From Tubiluchus corallicola (lineage: Eukaryota; Priapulida; Priapulimorpha; Priapulimorphida; Tubiluchidae), in the NCBI GenBank assembly GCA_030141605.1, contig JAQGDQ010001207.1, positions 1 to 55,532 of the forward strand: a stretch of DNA of 55,532 bases, in the 5' to 3' direction. Every line of letters starts with the position of its first letter. Position 1 is the stretch's first letter. A program made the translations under genes and the position numbers. This document shows, in pieces, positions 1 to 55,532 of this stretch. Below the pieces are notes generated by a model. That model was not told where the DNA came from. It worked only from the letters and a program-made list of their open reading frames with translations, and did not search any database.

Positions 1-384
1 GGTGGTACAACGACGTTTTACTGTATTTATTAGTTTTATGCCAACACCACTTTCTCTTTACTATGTAGAATGTTGATTTTAAATAGCAATTTGAGAGAAA
101 ATGTCGTAGAGTGTCAACTGTGCAAGTTCCTAGTAACAGCAGGTTAAAGATACTGACAATCTGTTTTATTCTGGTGGTGTGCCTTAGGGATCTGGTTTTG
201 CACCTTTATTATTTAGTATGTTTATCAGTGAGAAGATATTATGTTTTGTGCACTTCTCAACTTTAACTCTTTTGGTTTCTGAGCTAGAAAATTTATAAAA
301 GTCTTCTCTTCTCAGTTTCACAGCTTTGTGTTTGTGTGTGATAAAAGGGGCTTTTCCTTTTTTTGTCTTTTGGGTAAATTATTT
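1..384. other. No feature recognised
   Basis: AT-rich sequence without an ORF, tandem repeat or element end that I can support. Confidence 0.5.
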
Positions 385-1036
385 GCATGCTTGCATAACG
401 AAATCATCCATAAGTCGGCAGTTTAGTTTTTCTAATTATTTACATATCCTGAATCTGCATTTCATGAGGATCATTTTGATACCAAGCTCATCTCTTTATG
501 TTATTTCTAAGCTGAGATAATCCACATTGAAGTTGAGATGCAGGCTGCGCACTGAAAAACAACCTTGAAAAAAATCACTGTTAAAGTCAGCCATTGTTTT
601 TTGTCGCGTTTCTACAAAACTCTTAGCAACCGCATGAATGTTGGTTGCTACGGACTTTGCAATGAACACGTTGAAGTTGTGTTTAAATCCAGTAGATGGC
701 TCTTCCTGACGAAGATCTGGGCTTGGTAACAGAAAAAACCACGAAGCAAAATGACTGCTTCCATGAGCTATAATCGGAGTTTGAAAATACAAGTTTTTTA
801 CAATTGCAGTGCTAGTTTCTAGACAGAAAAGTGGGTTTGGGATTATAAAATTAAATTTTTAGTATTTTTTGAACATTTTCTTGATCTAGATTCTTTAATG
901 TTAGAATATAGAAGTCCAATATATTTAGCGGTGGTTTTTATAAAGTACGAAAAATTAGCATTTGACCAAATTTTTGGTGTTTTCGACTTTCAAGCATCAT
1001 TGCCAATTTAAGGACGGTTTTCGTTTGCAACAGACA
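385..1036 (+). mobile_element. Degenerate DNA element, inverted partner of 2460-3026
   Basis: The stretch is the diverged reverse complement of 2460-3026. Shared landmarks include CATCCATAAGT near the left end, AGGACGG near the right end, and TGCTTCCATGAGCTATAATC in the middle (diverged in the partner). No coding capacity; a non-autonomous copy. Confidence 0.7.
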
Positions 1037-1447
1037 AATGTATTTTAACTTTCTGACATGTTTACCAAAAATAACATGCGTTTGTTTATTCCGCAGGTAC
1101 GTTCGGAATGTGGAACATCTACATTTTCACGTTGCTCTTCCTCTACGCTCCGAGTCATAAGTTTGCTGTCCCGCTTTCTTCTGGTGAGTTCGTTTTTGGT
1201 ACATTTGGTAAATTTTCTGCTTTTCTTTCATATCGTTAGCTTTTAGTGCAAACAGAAAAGTGTCTTAATAGGAGTATGTGTGGAGATCGTTCAAACATTA
1301 GGATTACATTTCGCAGACTGCCGAGTAGTGCTGCCTCCTATTAATGGATTTTATCGTAAGTCGGCTGGCCGTGACGTTCGACTAAGCGCTTGATCATAAA
1401 TTAACATAATCGATGATTGCTTAATACAGTCATACCTCTGTTGCCGA
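1037..1447. other. No gene recognised
   Basis: Unique-looking sequence with a short 62-codon open frame that has no similarity I recognise. Confidence 0.4.
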
Positions 1448-1665
1448 ATGTCTCCGTACTCGTACAAATTAATTTTAGTTTGTGATGTCATCAGTAGTTG
1501 GGCTCGCCCGCCGTTAATCAAGTTTTTAATCTATTATTTAATTATCAGAAAGGCTTTTGCAGTATTAATTGTGTTAAAATGTAAACTTTTTATCGGACTT
1601 GAAAATGCGGTAGTATACGAAAAAATCATCCTGTCTTCGTTTTGCTTAAATTGCCGACGATCAAC
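1448..1665. repeat. Dispersed repeat family D1, 3' portion
   Basis: Contains TAGTTTGTGATGTCATCA, AGTTGGGCTCGCCCG and the block ending in AAAAATCATCCTGTCTTC. The same order of blocks is found at 17750-18200, 19870-20345, 30090-30600 and 43230-43530. No ORF or terminal repeat seen, so its class is unknown. Confidence 0.7.
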
Positions 1666-1988
1666 GTGGCTTACGACAGGGTTCAATATGGGGTATCTTT
1701 ACGCTGAAGCAGAGTGGCTTACGGCAGGGTTCAATGTGGGCTATCTTTACGCTGAAGCAGAGTGGCTTACGGCAGGGTTCAATATGGGATATCTTTACGC
1801 TGAAGCAGAGTGGCTTACGGCAGAGTTCAATATGGGATATCTTTACGCTGAAGCAGAGTGGCTTACGGCAGGGTTCAATATGGGATATCTTTACGCTGAA
1901 GCAGAGTGGCTTACGGCAGGGTTCAATGTGGGATATCTTTACGCTGAAGCAGAGTGGCTTATGGCGGGGTTCAATATGGGATATCTTG
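1666..1988. repeat. 48-bp minisatellite, about 6.7 copies
   Basis: The unit contains GGCTTACGGCAGGGTTCAAT and ATCTTTACGCTGAAGCAGAG. Because 48 is divisible by three, the array stays open and gives a repetitive predicted peptide (WLTAGFNMGYLYAEAE), which I regard as non-coding. Confidence 0.95.
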
Positions 1989-2459
1989 CCACCTTGAGGT
2001 CTAGGAGCGAGACAGGCAGTGAATATTCTAATATAATATATTACACGAATACAACTCTATAGTGTCATGATTGATCACCAGTCGATCGTCGATTCTGATG
2101 GTGGTCAGTGATCGATCTTAGAAACAAGAACGATTCTCCACACTACTGTCCAGTCTGTGTAGATCTTTTTAATGAACGCACCCCCCAGAAATGAGATGCA
2201 AATGTTGACCACAGGTCATCTTTAGCGACACTTTTTTCAAATGTCCACATTTCGATTCATTGTTAACATCCCCAATGTTGTCAACGTTGCAGCTGATGCT
2301 GATGGCAACGAGGAGATAGAGTTCGCCCGATTGACCACTCAACTGACCACGGAGGCATCTCATCTCACGGCATTCGCAAAGAAGTCAGCGGCCGATTAGA
2401 GTGGTAATCAGCGAAGTGGACGTAGCTTGGTTAGCCAGTTCCGTGGTAAAAGATATATG

Positions 2460-3026
2460 TGTGTGCTTGCAAACCAAAACCGTCCATAAGTGGGCAGAAT
2501 TAAAACTTCAAAGTAGGAAGCATCAAAAATTTGCTCAAATGTTTTTTTATAAAAACAAATGCTAAATATATTGGACTTCTGTATTCCAGCATGAAATTAT
2601 CAAGAAAATTATTAAAAATCTAATTTTATAACCCTGTACTCATTTTTCTGGCTAGAAACTAGTACTGCAATTGTAAAAAACTTGTATTTTCAAACTCTGA
2701 CTGTAGCTCATGGAAGCAGCCATTTTGATTCGGGATTTAAACATAACTACAATGTGCTCTTGTAAAATCCATAGCAACCCCACTTTCGTACGGTTGCTAA
2801 GTGTTTTGTAGAAATGCGACAAGAAACAATGGCTGACTTTAAGTGATTTTCTCAAGATTATGTTTTTCAATGCGTAGCCTGCATCTCAACTTCAATCTCA
2901 GCTTAGGAATAACATGAGCGATGAACTTGGTATCAAAATGATCCTCATGAAATGGAGATTCAGGATGTGAACAACTAGAAAAACTTAATTACCAACTTAT
3001 GGACGATTTTGCTGTGCAAGCACACA
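2460..3026. mobile_element. Non-autonomous DNA transposon (MITE) with about 30-bp terminal inverted repeats
   Basis: The left end TGTGTGCTTGCA...CGTCCATAAGT is mirrored by ACTTATGGACG...TGCAAGCACACA at the right. No transposase is present. Target duplication is unclear. Related copy at 385-1036. Confidence 0.75.
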
Positions 3027-3546
3027 TAATTTACTCCACATGCGTTTACCATTTGTACATACGTGTCAAACGAGGCTGTAAGATGTTATTATTTACAATG
3101 GATAATCAGGGGTTCACAAGAATAAATTCAGGGGTACATGATCAAACACTTAGTCCTTCAAGATCAAAATCCAAATTCTTTAAAATTGTGCAGCTTTTGT
3201 AATCATCATATTTATTATCTAATATCTATTCCGTATGTATTGTACTTGAGTTAATGAGTTATATGTATTTAATATCATATATTTAGAAAAGACAGGTGCA
3301 TATTACATATATTTTACATAGGCACGCTTATTGGCTGAAATTGTTCGAAATATTTGTAGAAATTTACATATTAAATGAAGTTTGATATTTAGACGACAAA
3401 TATTTATGTCCCATTTATAATCATGGACAAATAATTTATTTTGAATTGTTTTTTTATGAAACACTTTTTGGTACAAGTATATACAGTTTGTACAAATATA
3501 AATACGCCTTTTTACAGTTTTGTTGTGCGCATGCACAGTTGGCGTA
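3027..3546. other. No gene recognised
   Basis: AT-rich sequence; the short open frames here have no recognisable similarity. Confidence 0.4.
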
Positions 3547-3765
3547 GGTCAAAGGTTAAGTGTACCACAGCAGCACAAATCGTCACGTGATGTGTTGGTA
3601 AAGCAAAGCCATCTAATGCATCGGTTCAGTAACTTCAGTTGTTTTACGTAATTACTAGGTAAAGTTTTAGCTAACTGTTAAAACTGTTACTATTACAATA
3701 GCATGGACTGCAAGGCATTGTCAAGTGTACACAAACGCGTTGTCTGGTGCACTTAACCTTTGACC
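3547..3765. mobile_element. 219-bp MITE with 21-bp terminal inverted repeats
   Basis: GGTCAAAGGTTAAGTGTACC at the left is matched by the inverted TGGTGCACTTAACCTTTGAC at the right, one mismatch. The same end forms part of the 59-bp array unit at 31405-33410. The right end plus flank (3745-3805) recurs inverted at 46868-46926. Confidence 0.75.
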
Positions 3766-6294
3766 TTTTCACGATCATCATCAATCGCTGGAACTGTGAA
3801 AAGACCGAAAATGGGTAGTTTTTATCACATGAAGTGGAAAATGAACGACATTAGTTTTATAGAACGTGTTTAATGTATAATAACATAGATGACTCTTGTG
3901 CTACAGTGTTTCGTAAAACAATTTCGTGGTGTTAATGAATATAGTATTAATGATACTGGTTCCCGTCCTGTGAGCAGGGGAAGGACTACAGGCAAATTTC
4001 TTTATAACCCCCCCCCCCCCCATAACACCAACCTTGCTTAATACCCAAATTTTGGGCAAAACAAAATGTCTATATAGATTTGGCGTCTATATATATGTGG
4101 CAAAACATCGGTTAATACACCTTGTTAAATGCCAAATTCGCCGCGTAACGCCAAACTCTGCAATCCAAGAGTAGGTGGGATAGAGAACGCTTGACTGTGT
4201 CTTCAAACAGGATTAGCTGTTTTATTCAGTCTCGTTTTTTGTTCAAAATATTAGCAATCCTGTCTCAGTTGCTAGAGGTGAGCACTCAACCGCTACCGTA
4301 ACTAAGGACTGAATTTTGCTGGCGCCATCTAACGAGTAAAATGCGCAAAATCAAGTTGCAAACCTTCGTTGGAAAGAAGACCCAATTTCCTCTTATATAA
4401 ACCACCAAGAAACTGCATTTTCTTTCCGTTTCTGTGTAAAACTGAAATTTGCTTGTTTATTGAATTTGTCTATCGATAAAAATATGTTTCTCGGTCTACA
4501 CTCACGACAGGCACGTGTTGCAGTGAGCGAAACGGGAACTCGTTCTATTAATATATAGTTTACAATAAGCTTTTACATGAATCAAAGGTTGTTAATATGC
4601 AAACTATTGCTGTCGATTTTCGTCAGTACATAGAAAACCCGTATTTCAGTTTTTTGTGTGTATTGTATCTATTTACAACCATGTATCTGTATCATAGCAA
4701 CGTCTATGTCATGTGAGATTTTATCTAACATATTTGTAGCATTTATGTGCGATTTACATGCGTATTTATATAAGAAATGTTATTTACACCAATTACTGTG
4801 TTTGACTGTTATATTTAGTCATTTTGTACCATAGCATCTTGTCTTGAGTAGGAAAATCTAAAATTTTCTATAGAAGAACTCGATTTTTTAATGCTATCTT
4901 GCTTACGAATGATTGAGCTATGACTGCAATGACTGCCTAAAATTAACCTGCTGCTGCTTTAGCAAATTTCTAGGCATGTAATTTTAATGTTGTAGTTTGT
5001 AATTGTATTTTTAATATTTTTTTGCTTACTAAGAGCCTAAATTGTCACAGTTCAAGCTTGATCCATTCACGATAAGCACGTGACAACTAAGAACAAACTG
5101 TGTGAGGGGCAGTACTTTCTCTACCTGGACTTGGACATGTGTGCATGGCCGCATATGCACAACAGCTAAACATCGCGTTGCTGGAGCGCACTGTACTGGG
5201 CTGTGAAGCAAACAGTACCACCCTCACGTGCTCTGGTTCCGTACAAGTATGCAGAAAGAACTTAAGAAAACACTCATTATATTGAATATTATTGATAATA
5301 TTAAGTGAAACTAGGGGGTGCTGCAGTTCCACAGTACCTATACGCGAGCCACCACTGGTGATGCGTATTAACAAAGTTCACGGCTCACTTTCCATCATTT
5401 TGGTTTGTGAAAATTGGAAGCCATTTCTGTGTCTAAATTTCAGCTTGACAATTACAGCGGTGACATTAGAAAAGGAAGCACAGGTTTTGGGTGCACAACG
5501 TTTAGCTGAGGATTTGTTTCAGCTCTTCAAGACAACAATATTTCTTCTAAACAAGTTTTTAAGAGCTGAAAGAAATTCTCAACTAGATCCAAAGCAGAAT
5601 TTCCGATCAGCGAAAATTGTCACCGGAAGCTTGAAAACTCGCCATAATCGCCTAGGCAACGGCGGTTTCCAATATGCATATCGAGGCGTGACGAGCATTC
5701 GGACGACAACAATCACATTTGAGTGAATATGGATAATCCATCATGGATTGCAAGTGGATACGGATTACGTACACGTGGAGTCATATCTTTACTCTACAGT
5801 TGCAGCTGACGTAACTGATACTGTTGCCAGTTTGGTAACCTTCACAAAAGGATGGATTCCCGTACTGCCACAAGGTTTACCTTTCTAATAAAAGTTCAAA
5901 TCACAAGAAAAACTCGTAACACATTCCTTCAATATGTTTTAACAATTTTAAATATAAGAACTGCATTTTTATTAAGATTTAATTTAATTTTACAAAAAAA
6001 TTGCTGAAAAAAATACCACCACTCTGGCACACGTTCTAGACACAGACACGTTTTAAACTACGTCTAAAAATTTATAGTCAAATATTCTAGATCATCGTTA
6101 CAAAAGGTAAGATCTCGTGCGGCAGAGAGTTCGATATACAGCTTCGTTTAAATTAACTAAATTGAACGAACATGAATTCTTTACTATTCACAAACACTTA
6201 GTCAATGAATGACAACGATGCCGACCGCTTAACGCACAAAAACCAAAAAACAGAAACAGAATTATTATAGTGAAACGAAAACCGAAATGTGGTA
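3766..6294. other. 2.5 kb without recognised gene; 14-C run near 4008-4021
   Basis: Contains a homopolymer of 14 C and scattered short open frames, the longest 144 codons on the plus strand at 5292-5726. None shows a domain I recognise or a convincing exon structure. Confidence 0.4.
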
Positions 6295-7594
6295 CAGTAA
6301 GTCCTCGCTTAACGACTTCCCGTTTAGCGACGTTTCGCTTCAACCGTGCGGAACATTTCCTCGCTTAACGACTTCCCGTTTAGCGACGTTTCGCTTCAAC
6401 AGTGCGGAACATTTCCTCGCTTAATGACTCCCCGTTTAGCGACGTTTCGCTTCAACAGTGCGGAACATTTCCTCACTTAACAACTTCCCGTTTAGCGACG
6501 TTTCGCTTCAACAGCGCGGAACATTTCCTCACTTAACAACTTCCCGTTTAGCGACGTTTCGCTTCAACAGTGCAGAACATTTCCTTGCTTAACAACTTCC
6601 CGTTTAGCGACGTTTCGCTTCAACAGCGCGGAACATTTCCTTGCTTAACGACTTCCCGTTTAGCGACGTTTCGCTTCAACAGTGCGGAACATTTCCTCGC
6701 TTAACGACTCCCCGTTTAGCGACGTTTCGCTTCAACAGTGCGGAACATTTCCTCACTTAACGACTCCCCGTTTAGCGACGTTTCGCTTCAACAGTGCGGA
6801 ACATTTCCTCGCTTAACGACTCCCCGTTTAGCGACGTTTCGCTTCAACAGCGCGGAACATTTCCTCGCTTAACGACTCCCCGTTTAGCGACGTTTCGCTT
6901 CAACAGTGCGGAACATTTCCTTGCTTAACGACTTCCCGTTTAGCGACGTTTCGCTTCAACAGTGCGGAACATTTCCTTGCTTAACGACTCCCCGTTTAGC
7001 GACGTTTCGCTTCAACAGTGCGGAACATTTGACATCTTTTTCTTACTTAATGACGCACGTAACGACGATGACCTCACTACTCGAAATAGATCTCATAAGA
7101 CCTATGACTTTGCTTCTGCTGTTTGAGTACAGACATAACTAAATGATTACAAATTAGGCACTGTTCTATTCAGGAGAATCTCGGCTATCCAATAATGCTA
7201 TTTGTTTATGTAAACATTTATAAGTGATTTAATTGGATAAAATTAAGAAAAACACGCCTTTTCATTCCCTCCAACTTGAAAGTGATACTGCATATTGTTA
7301 CAGTGCAAACACTGCAGTTACTGAAATCTTTTTTCAATTTTTGTCAAAAATCGATTTTGAATTTGTCTAAGGTGAGCAAATGTATTTCATATATAATTTT
7401 GCAAAAAAAATCATTGTGTGAGGAGTAGAAACCAACAATTATCAAATATAATGTAATTGCTGCTTAGTTAGAGCAGTTTTTCGTGAACCCAGGCAAAATT
7501 CAGCAAATGCTTACGGTCCTGAAGGAATTAACAACATTTCGCTTAGCGTTGCATTTTGCCGGACACATTAGCGTCGTTAAGCGAGGACATACTA
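6295..7594. mobile_element. Tigger/pogo-like MITE (Tc1-mariner superfamily) with internal 56-bp array
   Basis: Left end TA-CAGTAAGTCCTCGCTTAA; the right end is its inverted match (TTAAGCGAGGACATACTA-TA), with TA on both sides as a target duplication. The CCTCGCTTAACGAC type of end is typical of Tigger-like elements. No transposase ORF. More than half of the element is the 56-bp array at 6312-7030. Confidence 0.7.
6312..7030. repeat. 56-bp minisatellite grown from the Tigger-like terminal repeat, about 13 copies
   Basis: Each unit holds CCTCGCTTAACGACT, CCCGTTTAGCGACGTTTCGC and CAACAGTGCGGAACATTT. The first part is the element's own terminal repeat, so the array grew from its left end. Confidence 0.93.
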
Positions 7595-7940
7595 TACCAC
7601 CTAAACTAGAACAGAACTACTAATGCAGCAAATGCAAAAGGAGTTAACTTTGCTTTGCGTTGCATTTTGCTAAGCGAGGACTCACTGCACTTTCTCCCGT
7701 GTAATTGCACGCAATGAACAACAAACAAAAAGTAGGAAAAATGACGTCAGGGAAAAAAAACGGGAACTAAATTAACCGAACGAAGGAAAACTCACAGCGA
7801 CACACGCTCGTTGTCGCACAATTTCACGTCGAAGTAACGGAAAGAAAAGAAAATTACAAACTAAATAAACTTTAGTAACAAATGTTAAAACAGAGAACTA
7901 GAACTGATTCTAGTGATAAATAATCACAACCTAGTATAAC
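7595..7940. other. Second Tigger-like end at about 7654-7690, otherwise nothing recognised
   Basis: GCTAAGCGAGGACTCACTGC is an inverted Tigger-type end without a partner nearby. A related solo fragment with AAGCGGGGAGTCGTTAGCG lies at about 19390-19420. Confidence 0.45.
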
Positions 7941-9304
7941 TTTATTACCCTCCCTGCCCCGCCCATAATGGCTTTTGCTAAATATCTCCCAAATTCATTG
8001 ACAAAACCGAGATTTATATATATGTGTGGCAAATTTGAAAGTGACGCGAATGAGACTAAAGTCTGAATCGTGGGGACCGTAACTACGGCAACAAGAGGAA
8101 AGTTGTCATGGCCGTAACTATGGCAACAAGAGGAGAGTTGTCATGACCGTAACTACGGCAACAAGAGGAAAGTTGTCATGGCTGTAACTATGGCAACAAG
8201 AGGAGAGTTGTCATGACCGTAACTACGGCAACAAGAGGAAAGTTGTCATGACCGTAACTACGGCAACAAGAGGAAAGTTGTCATGGCTGTAACTATGGCA
8301 ACAAGAGGAAAGTTGTCATGACCGTAACTACGGCAACAAGAGGAGTTATCATGACCGTAACTATGGCAACAAGAGGAGAGTTGTCATGACCGTAACTATG
8401 GCAACAAGCAGACAGTCGATGCAGCTCGCCTGCAGCCGTTGGAAGAACTAGCGTCTATTATTGTCCACGCAAACATTGTCTTTAAATCAACCAGTCAAAA
8501 ATCGATACGGAGTAAGACCTACGCACGACACGGTTATTGTCAATTACGAACACTATGTACAGCATTTGTGCCACAAGCGGGGAAAATTATGACCGTTTTT
8601 CTAACGAAACTAGAAACTATCAGCTCAACTGTACTGCACGTGACACAAGACAGAGCGGAGAGTGATCTACGCGAGAATAAAAAAAACGGCACTCGTCTAA
8701 AACATCGCGAAAGGACGACGAAAGAGTAATACTAAAAATTGCATAGGCATTCAAACGGCGGCGGCGGCGGCGGCGGCAGAAAGCTAAAAACGCTGACGAT
8801 GGTAGTCATACTTACAGTCGAACTTTGCAAAAGTGTCTATTTACAACGTATGTGACATTTTTAAATAGAGAATGAAAAGTACATATTTACAATCGAGTGT
8901 CATATTCTCTGTACATCACGAACATGTGATTGTGTACACTATTTACACTGCATCTATAACGATTGTTGACGATAATTAGTATGTACAACGGTTATTATAC
9001 AAGCGTGGCGGGACGGGTCCGTCCTAATACGACCGCACTAAAGCGGGGTTTTGCACACAAACTAGGCCTTTGTTTCGACCGCAGAGTGGGAGATTCGAAC
9101 AGTTTGGGAGTCGGACCGTTTTCGCGTCCTCACAACGCAGGGACACGGCAACGGTACGCAAGAAACGCACTCGGTGCCGACGAGGGCGCCGTTGCCATGG
9201 CAACGCCTGCTCGACAGATGCCGTGCCAGTACAATTCCTGCGTCTTCTTCACTGTCGGACACGAGTCGATATAAATGCATTTCGCTCGGTGTGCCGCGTG
9301 TACG
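7941..9304 (-). other. Probable NIPBL 3' UTR, with the first AATAAA on the minus strand at 7941-7946
   Basis: Reading down the minus strand from the stop, I found no AATAAA until 7941-7946. That gives a 3' UTR of about 1.36 kb, similar in scale to vertebrate NIPBL mRNAs. It would include the 35-bp minisatellite and a GGC triplet run near 8757-8777. The region 9060-9300 is more GC-rich than its surroundings. Open frames on either strand here look like chance. A nearer non-canonical signal is possible. Confidence 0.35.
8076..8410. repeat. 35-bp minisatellite, about 9.5 copies
   Basis: Unit: CCGTAACTACGGCAACAAGA followed by GGAAAGTTGTCATG. CCGTAACTACGG is a near-perfect palindrome in each copy. 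Lies in the presumed NIPBL 3' UTR. Confidence 0.95.
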
Positions 9305-55092
<45,788 letters not shown>

Positions 55093-55139
55093 CTGTAATT
55101 AACCAAGTCGTAATTATCTTTGGTAAACAGATGAAAACG

Positions 55140-55532
55140 GAACAGGAAATGAAAACAAACTTTACAGATTCTGTTCAAAGCATTATATACGTAGAGTAAA
55201 AAAACCATTTAAAATGAACAATGTTTGAACAATGAGCTTGAAAGATTCCTGTTCAAAACATTACATACGTAGAGTAAAAAAAAACATTTAAATTGAACAA
55301 TATTTGAACAATGAGCTTGAAAGATTCCTGTTCAAAACATTACATACATAGAGTAAAAAAACATTTAAATTGAACAACGTTTGAACAATGAGCTTGAAAG
55401 ATTCCTGTTCAAAACATTACATATGTAGAGTAAAAAAACATTTAAATTGAACAATATTTGAACAATGAGCTTGAAAGATTCCTGTTCAAAACATTACATA
55501 TGTAGAGTAAAAAAACATTTAAATTGAACAAC
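55140..55532. repeat. 77-79-bp minisatellite, about 5 copies, open to the right
   Basis: Unit: GAGCTTGAAAGATTCCTGTT, CAAAACATTACATA, GTAGAGTAAAAAAACATTTA, ATTGAACAA. It continues past the window end, so its full length is unknown. Confidence 0.95.

Noticed and set aside
1448-2062. 204-codon plus-strand frame with WLTAGFNMGYLYAEAE repeats
   Set aside because: Starts inside a dispersed repeat and continues through a 48-bp minisatellite; no other support for a gene.
5292-5726. 144-codon plus-strand frame, the longest non-repetitive one outside NIPBL
   Set aside because: No recognisable domain and no clear partner exons; expected by chance at this length scale. I could not exclude an unknown exon.
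8439-8729. 96-codon plus-strand frame
   Set aside because: Lies antisense in the likely NIPBL 3' UTR, starts at the end of a minisatellite and has no family resemblance.

Overview
This is a stretch of an AT-rich animal nuclear genome. All of the protein-coding evidence belongs to one large split gene on the minus strand. I traced 38 exons between 9305 and 55092. Every intron begins with GT and ends with AG on the minus strand, every exon phase fits its neighbour, and the exons join to exactly 4,695 nt (1,564 residues plus stop) with no internal stop. The protein is the C-terminal half of the cohesin loader NIPBL (Nipped-B/SCC2); the similarity to human NIPBL, as I remember it, is continuous. 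The 5' part of the gene (N-terminal MAU2/SCC4-binding region and promoter) lies beyond the right edge. The moderate divergence from human fits an invertebrate metazoan, but I cannot name the phylum.

Layout. 1-9304 is downstream of the NIPBL stop codon. It holds no gene I can support, but contains inverted-repeat DNA elements (385-1036, 2460-3026, 3547-3765, 6295-7594), a 48-bp minisatellite (1666-1988), a 35-bp minisatellite (8076-8410) and the probable 3' UTR. 9305-55092 is the NIPBL gene: about 4.7 kb of exon in about 45.8 kb. The introns carry unusually many tandem arrays, about 17 kb by adding up the arrays listed here. The largest are a 24-bp array of about 3.6 kb (11940-15520), a 59-bp array of 2 kb (31405-33410), a 30/27-bp array of 1.9 kb (40770-42636), and 48-bp and 72-bp arrays of about 1.1 kb each. 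Between them lie short non-autonomous DNA transposons, at least three families of dispersed repeats and one rearranged LINE 3' fragment. 55093-55532 is a 77-bp array that runs off the window.

The main unusual pattern is where the tandem arrays come from. Four arrays are built from NIPBL's own exon-intron junctions: exon 33 donor, exon 24 donor, exon 4 acceptor and exon 29 acceptor. Each copies the splice site and a piece of exon into the neighbouring intron, leaving rows of decoy splice sites beside the real one. Several other arrays grow from the ends or interiors of mobile elements: the 56-bp array from a Tigger-like terminal repeat, the 59-bp array from a MITE end, a 15-17-bp array inside a dispersed element, and two independent amplifications of one motif in two copies of another element. 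No CRISPR, operon or bacterial system is present or expected.
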